The notes beneath the pieces were generated by a model that saw only the letters and a list, made by a program, of their open reading frames with translations, was not told where the DNA came from and did not search any database. Source: Rhodobacter sp. (lineage in GTDB: Bacteria; Pseudomonadota; Alphaproteobacteria; Rhodobacterales; Rhodobacteraceae). Taken from it: a stretch of 64,000 nt of DNA. Position numbers and translations under genes: made by a program. The stretch covers positions 142,735 through 206,734 of the forward strand of contig JACKKE010000009.1 in the NCBI GenBank assembly GCA_020637595.1, in the 5' to 3' direction. Shown here piece by piece: positions 61,889 to 64,000 of the stretch. How positions within the stretch are numbered: position 1 is the stretch's first letter; each line of letters starts with the position of its first letter.

Positions 61889-61911
61889 GGGCGGGCTCCG
61901 GTCGGGAAACG

Positions 61912-61940
61912 AAAAAGGCGCCACCGCAATGGGTGGCGCC
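61912..61940 (-). terminator. Rho-independent terminator of the lig operon
   Basis: On the minus strand the nine-base stem GGCGCCACC (61932-61940) and GGTGGCGCC (61917-61925) encloses a six-base loop and is followed by TTTTTC. It lies 22 bases after the ligC stop and just before the MFS gene. Confidence 0.88.
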
Positions 61941-61962
61941 TTTCCTTAACAGGTGAAGAGCT

Positions 61963-62907
61963 TTAGTGAAAGCACTTCTCGATGCGATCCAGCGTGCGCA
62001 TCGCGTCCAGCACCTGATGCACCGAGCCGTTGGGCTGGCGGCCCTCCTGGATCGCGGCGATGAACTCGCGGTCGATCAGCTCGATGCCGTTGTTCGACAC
62101 CGCAACACCGGTCAGGTCCACCGGCTTGTCATAGCCGTCGAACAGGTCGTCATAGCGGGCGATATAGGTGCCCTTGTCGCAGATGTAGCGGAAGAACGTG
62201 CCCAGAGGGCCATCGTTGTTGAAGCTGAGCGACAGCGTGCAGATCGCGCCCGACGGGGTCTTCATGCCGATCGACATGTCCATTGCAATACCCAGTTCCG
62301 GGTGATGCGGCCCCTCCAGACCATAGGCCTGGCTGACCACTTCGCCGGTCTGATACTGGAACAGGTCGACGGTGTGGCAGGCGTGGTGCCACAGCAGGTG
62401 GTCGGTCCAGCTCCGCGGCTCGCCCTTGGCGTTCATGTTCGAGCGGCGGAAGAAATAGGTCTGAACATCCATCTGCTGGATCTTCAGCTCGCCGGCGGCG
62501 ATCTTGTTGTGGATCCACTGGTGCGACGGGTTATAGCGCCGCACCTGACCGGCCATCGCCAGCACGCCGGTCTCCTCCTGCACGGCGCAGATCGCTTCGC
62601 TTTCCTCCAGGCTGTCGGCCATCGGGATCTCGATCAGCACCGGCTTGCCGGCGCGCATGCACTGGATCGCCTGCTCGGCGTGCAGCTGCGTCGGCGTCGC
62701 CAGGATCACCGCATCCACGTCGTCGCGCGCCAGGCACTCGGCCAGGTCGGTCGCGGCGTGGCCGATGCCGCGCTCGGCCGCCAGCGCGTCGATCTTGGCG
62801 CGGGTCGGACCCATGACCGAGGTGACGGTCACGCCCTCGATCGCCTTCAAGGCGTCGAGATGCTTGATACCGAACGCGCCATAGGCGCCGGCGACACAGA
62901 TACGCAT
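61963..62907 (-). CDS. ligC: 4-carboxy-2-hydroxymuconate-6-semialdehyde dehydrogenase
   Basis: A 314-residue Gfo/Idh/MocA dehydrogenase that oxidises the ring-cleavage product of protocatechuate (as its hemiacetal) to 2-pyrone-4,6-dicarboxylate with NADP. The blocks QQMDVQTYFFRRSNMNAKGE, SWTDHLLWHHACHTVDLFQYQ and LSLSFNNDGPLGTFFRYICD match LigC closely. The N-terminal ICVAGAYGAFGIKHLDAL is the nucleotide site, and VLIEIPMADSLEE is the Lys/Ile variant of the family signature (Glu-Ile-Pro in place of Glu-Lys-Pro). It starts 16 bases after ligB and ends at the terminator. Confidence 0.94.
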   Translation of the reverse strand: MRICVAGAYGAFGIKHLDALKAIEGVTVTSVMGPTRAKIDALAAERGIGHAATDLAECLARDDVDAVILATPTQLHAEQAIQCMRAGKPVLIEIPMADSLEESEAICAVQEETGVLAMAGQVRRYNPSHQWIHNKIAAGELKIQQMDVQTYFFRRSNMNAKGEPRSWTDHLLWHHACHTVDLFQYQTGEVVSQAYGLEGPHHPELGIAMDMSIGMKTPSGAICTLSLSFNNDGPLGTFFRYICDKGTYIARYDDLFDGYDKPVDLTGVAVSNNGIELIDREFIAAIQEGRQPNGSVHQVLDAMRTLDRIEKCFH

Positions 62908-62923
62908 GGGTTCCCCTCCGGTC

Positions 62924-63808
62924 TTATTCCGCGGCCAGTTTGGCGCGGCTGTCGTGATACGATTTGTTTTCCAGAATGATGTGCCCGACCGCCGTGTTCG
63001 AGGCCGGAACGTGATAGTGACGATGCACCTCGACGACGTCCTCGTCCAGCGCGCCGCGCATGACGTGCCACATCACCATCTCGACCCCTTCCGAGCCCGC
63101 TTCGCGCAGGTAATCGACATGCGGCATCTGCGACAGGCCCACCGGATCCGAGGTCAGCCGGTCGAGGAAAGCGTTGTCGAACTCGGGGTTGATCAGGCCT
63201 GCACGCTTGTATTGCAGCTGGTGCGACATGCCGCCGGTGCCAAAGACCATGACGTTCAGGTCTTCGTCATAGCTCTCGATTGCGCGGCGGATCGCCTTGC
63301 CCAGATTGTAGCAGCGGTTGCCGGTGGGGGCGGGGTATTGCACCACGTTCACCGCCAGCGGGATCACCTGCACGCCCCAGTCATCGTCGGGCGTCTTGTC
63401 GCCGAACATGACGCTGAGTGGAACGGTCAGGCCGTGGTCGACCTCCATCTCGTTCATGATCGTCATGTCGAATTCGTCGAGGATCAGCGACTGCGCGATA
63501 TGCGACGCCAGCTTCTGGTGGTTGCGCACGACCGGCACCGGGCGGGGGCCATAGCCCTCGTCCGCGGGCTGGAATTCGGCCGCAGCCCCCAGCGCAAAGG
63601 TCGGGATGCATGAGGCATCGAAGGCCGTGCAATGGTCGTTATAGACCAGAAAGATCACGTCGGGCTTGTTCGCCTTCATCCATTCGCGGCTGAATTCGAA
63701 GCCCTTGAAGACCGGCACCCAATAGGGCTGGTCGGTGATGTGGGTATCCATCGCCACCCCGATTGCCGGAACGTGGCTGCAGCCGACGCCTGCGGTGATA
63801 CGGGCCAT
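62924..63808 (-). CDS. ligB: Protocatechuate 4,5-dioxygenase beta subunit
   Basis: A 294-residue extradiol dioxygenase catalytic subunit. Fe(II) ligands are expected at the His of GVGCSHVPAIG (residue ~12) and of VYNDHCTAFD (~61) and at a later Glu. The substrate-proximal His region reads MEVDHGLTVPLSVMFG (LigB His127/195 type). It cleaves protocatechuate, and often gallate, between C4 and C5. The ATG at 63808 (MARITAGVGCSH) overlaps the ligA stop in TAATG; a five-codon longer frame is not supported. Confidence 0.95.
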   Translation of the reverse strand: MARITAGVGCSHVPAIGVAMDTHITDQPYWVPVFKGFEFSREWMKANKPDVIFLVYNDHCTAFDASCIPTFALGAAAEFQPADEGYGPRPVPVVRNHQKLASHIAQSLILDEFDMTIMNEMEVDHGLTVPLSVMFGDKTPDDDWGVQVIPLAVNVVQYPAPTGNRCYNLGKAIRRAIESYDEDLNVMVFGTGGMSHQLQYKRAGLINPEFDNAFLDRLTSDPVGLSQMPHVDYLREAGSEGVEMVMWHVMRGALDEDVVEVHRHYHVPASNTAVGHIILENKSYHDSRAKLAAE

Positions 63809-64000
63809 TATTCTTCTCCCCATTCCGATTTATAGCGGTTGCCCTCGATCGGGCGGCCGCCGTGCAGCATCATGTCGCGATAGGCCTCGACCCCCATGCC
63901 GGTCATCAGCCCGGCGAGGTTCTGAAAGTTGATGCCGTCATTCGCGGCCAGCTTCGAGGTGTAGTAGATGTTGCCGCCCAGTTCGAGCAGCCGGTTCCAT
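63808..64000 (-). CDS. ligA: Protocatechuate 4,5-dioxygenase alpha subunit, C-terminal part (runs off the window)
   Basis: The minus strand reads WNRLLELGGNIYYTSKLAAN, then FQNLAGLMTGMGVEAYRDMM and LHGGRPIEGNRYKSEWGEE before the TAA at 63808-63810. This is the C-terminal 63 residues of LigA, the small subunit that closes the LigB active site. Its stop shares bases with the ligB start (TAATG), so the two subunits are coupled one to one. The gene continues beyond base 64000. Confidence 0.93.
   Translation of the reverse strand, partial: WNRLLELGGNIYYTSKLAANDGINFQNLAGLMTGMGVEAYRDMMLHGGRPIEGNRYKSEWGEE

Overview
This window looks like a chromosomal segment of an alphaproteobacterium of the Rhodobacterales (Roseobacter/Paracoccaceae type). 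The evidence is the high GC content, the gene content (iol genes, cysG-DUF2849-cysI-cysH-DUF934-fpr, livKGFHM, Hint/RTX proteins, ligABC) and a short interspersed repeat typical of the order. No rRNA, tRNA, CRISPR array or intact mobile element was seen. Functions were read from motifs and remembered family patterns; no database search was run.

Left part. 1-1579 is the end of a myo-inositol catabolic operon (iolE end, a small membrane protein, iolB). 1580-2138 holds a decayed IS5-type transposase. 2139-14401 is a catabolic island: an acyl-CoA ligase and a Baeyer-Villiger-type flavin monooxygenase sit next to an IclR regulator on the minus strand. Divergent from them on the plus strand are an SDR, an amide/branched-chain amino-acid type binding protein, an SMP-30 lactonase, an ADP-forming acyl-CoA synthetase, a SnoaL-like protein, a flavin reductase and a double SDR. 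Two identical-arm palindromes (TTCACA-N2-TGTGAA) flank the regulator gene and are its likely operators. 14658-19896 is the assimilatory sulfate reduction operon. From about 6.7 to 17.7 kb almost every gene is broken by single-base frameshifts, including cysG and cysI, while the rest of the window reads cleanly. This points to a poor-quality stretch of sequence.

Middle part. 19924-39871 is a surface-polysaccharide locus. It holds UDP-galactopyranose mutase, three GlfT2-like galactofuranosyltransferases (one fused to an MptE/DUF115 domain), a paralogue of that fusion with a degenerate transferase half, three sulfotransferases, and a ten-gene minus-strand operon. That operon includes an NeuA-like cytidylyltransferase, a SIS isomerase, an IMPase-like phosphatase, a 2-hydroxyacid dehydrogenase and a Gfo/Idh/MocA dehydrogenase. 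I infer a sulfated, galactofuranose-containing glycan that also carries a CMP-activated sugar.

Right part. 40307-45391 is a complete livKGFHM ABC transporter with an attenuator-like hairpin after livK. It is followed by a glycerate kinase, a P450, an RTX/Hint secreted protein, a sulfatase/phosphonate-monoesterase-type hydrolase and dinB. 53131-56374 is an arsenate operon (fused ArsR-ArsC, GAPDH, ArsJ). 56454-64000 is aromatic catabolism: an IclR regulator, a hot-dog thioesterase, a single polypeptide joining an aryl-CoA hydroxylase to an aryl-CoA ligase, an MFS transporter, and ligC-ligB-ligA for protocatechuate 4,5-cleavage running off the right edge.
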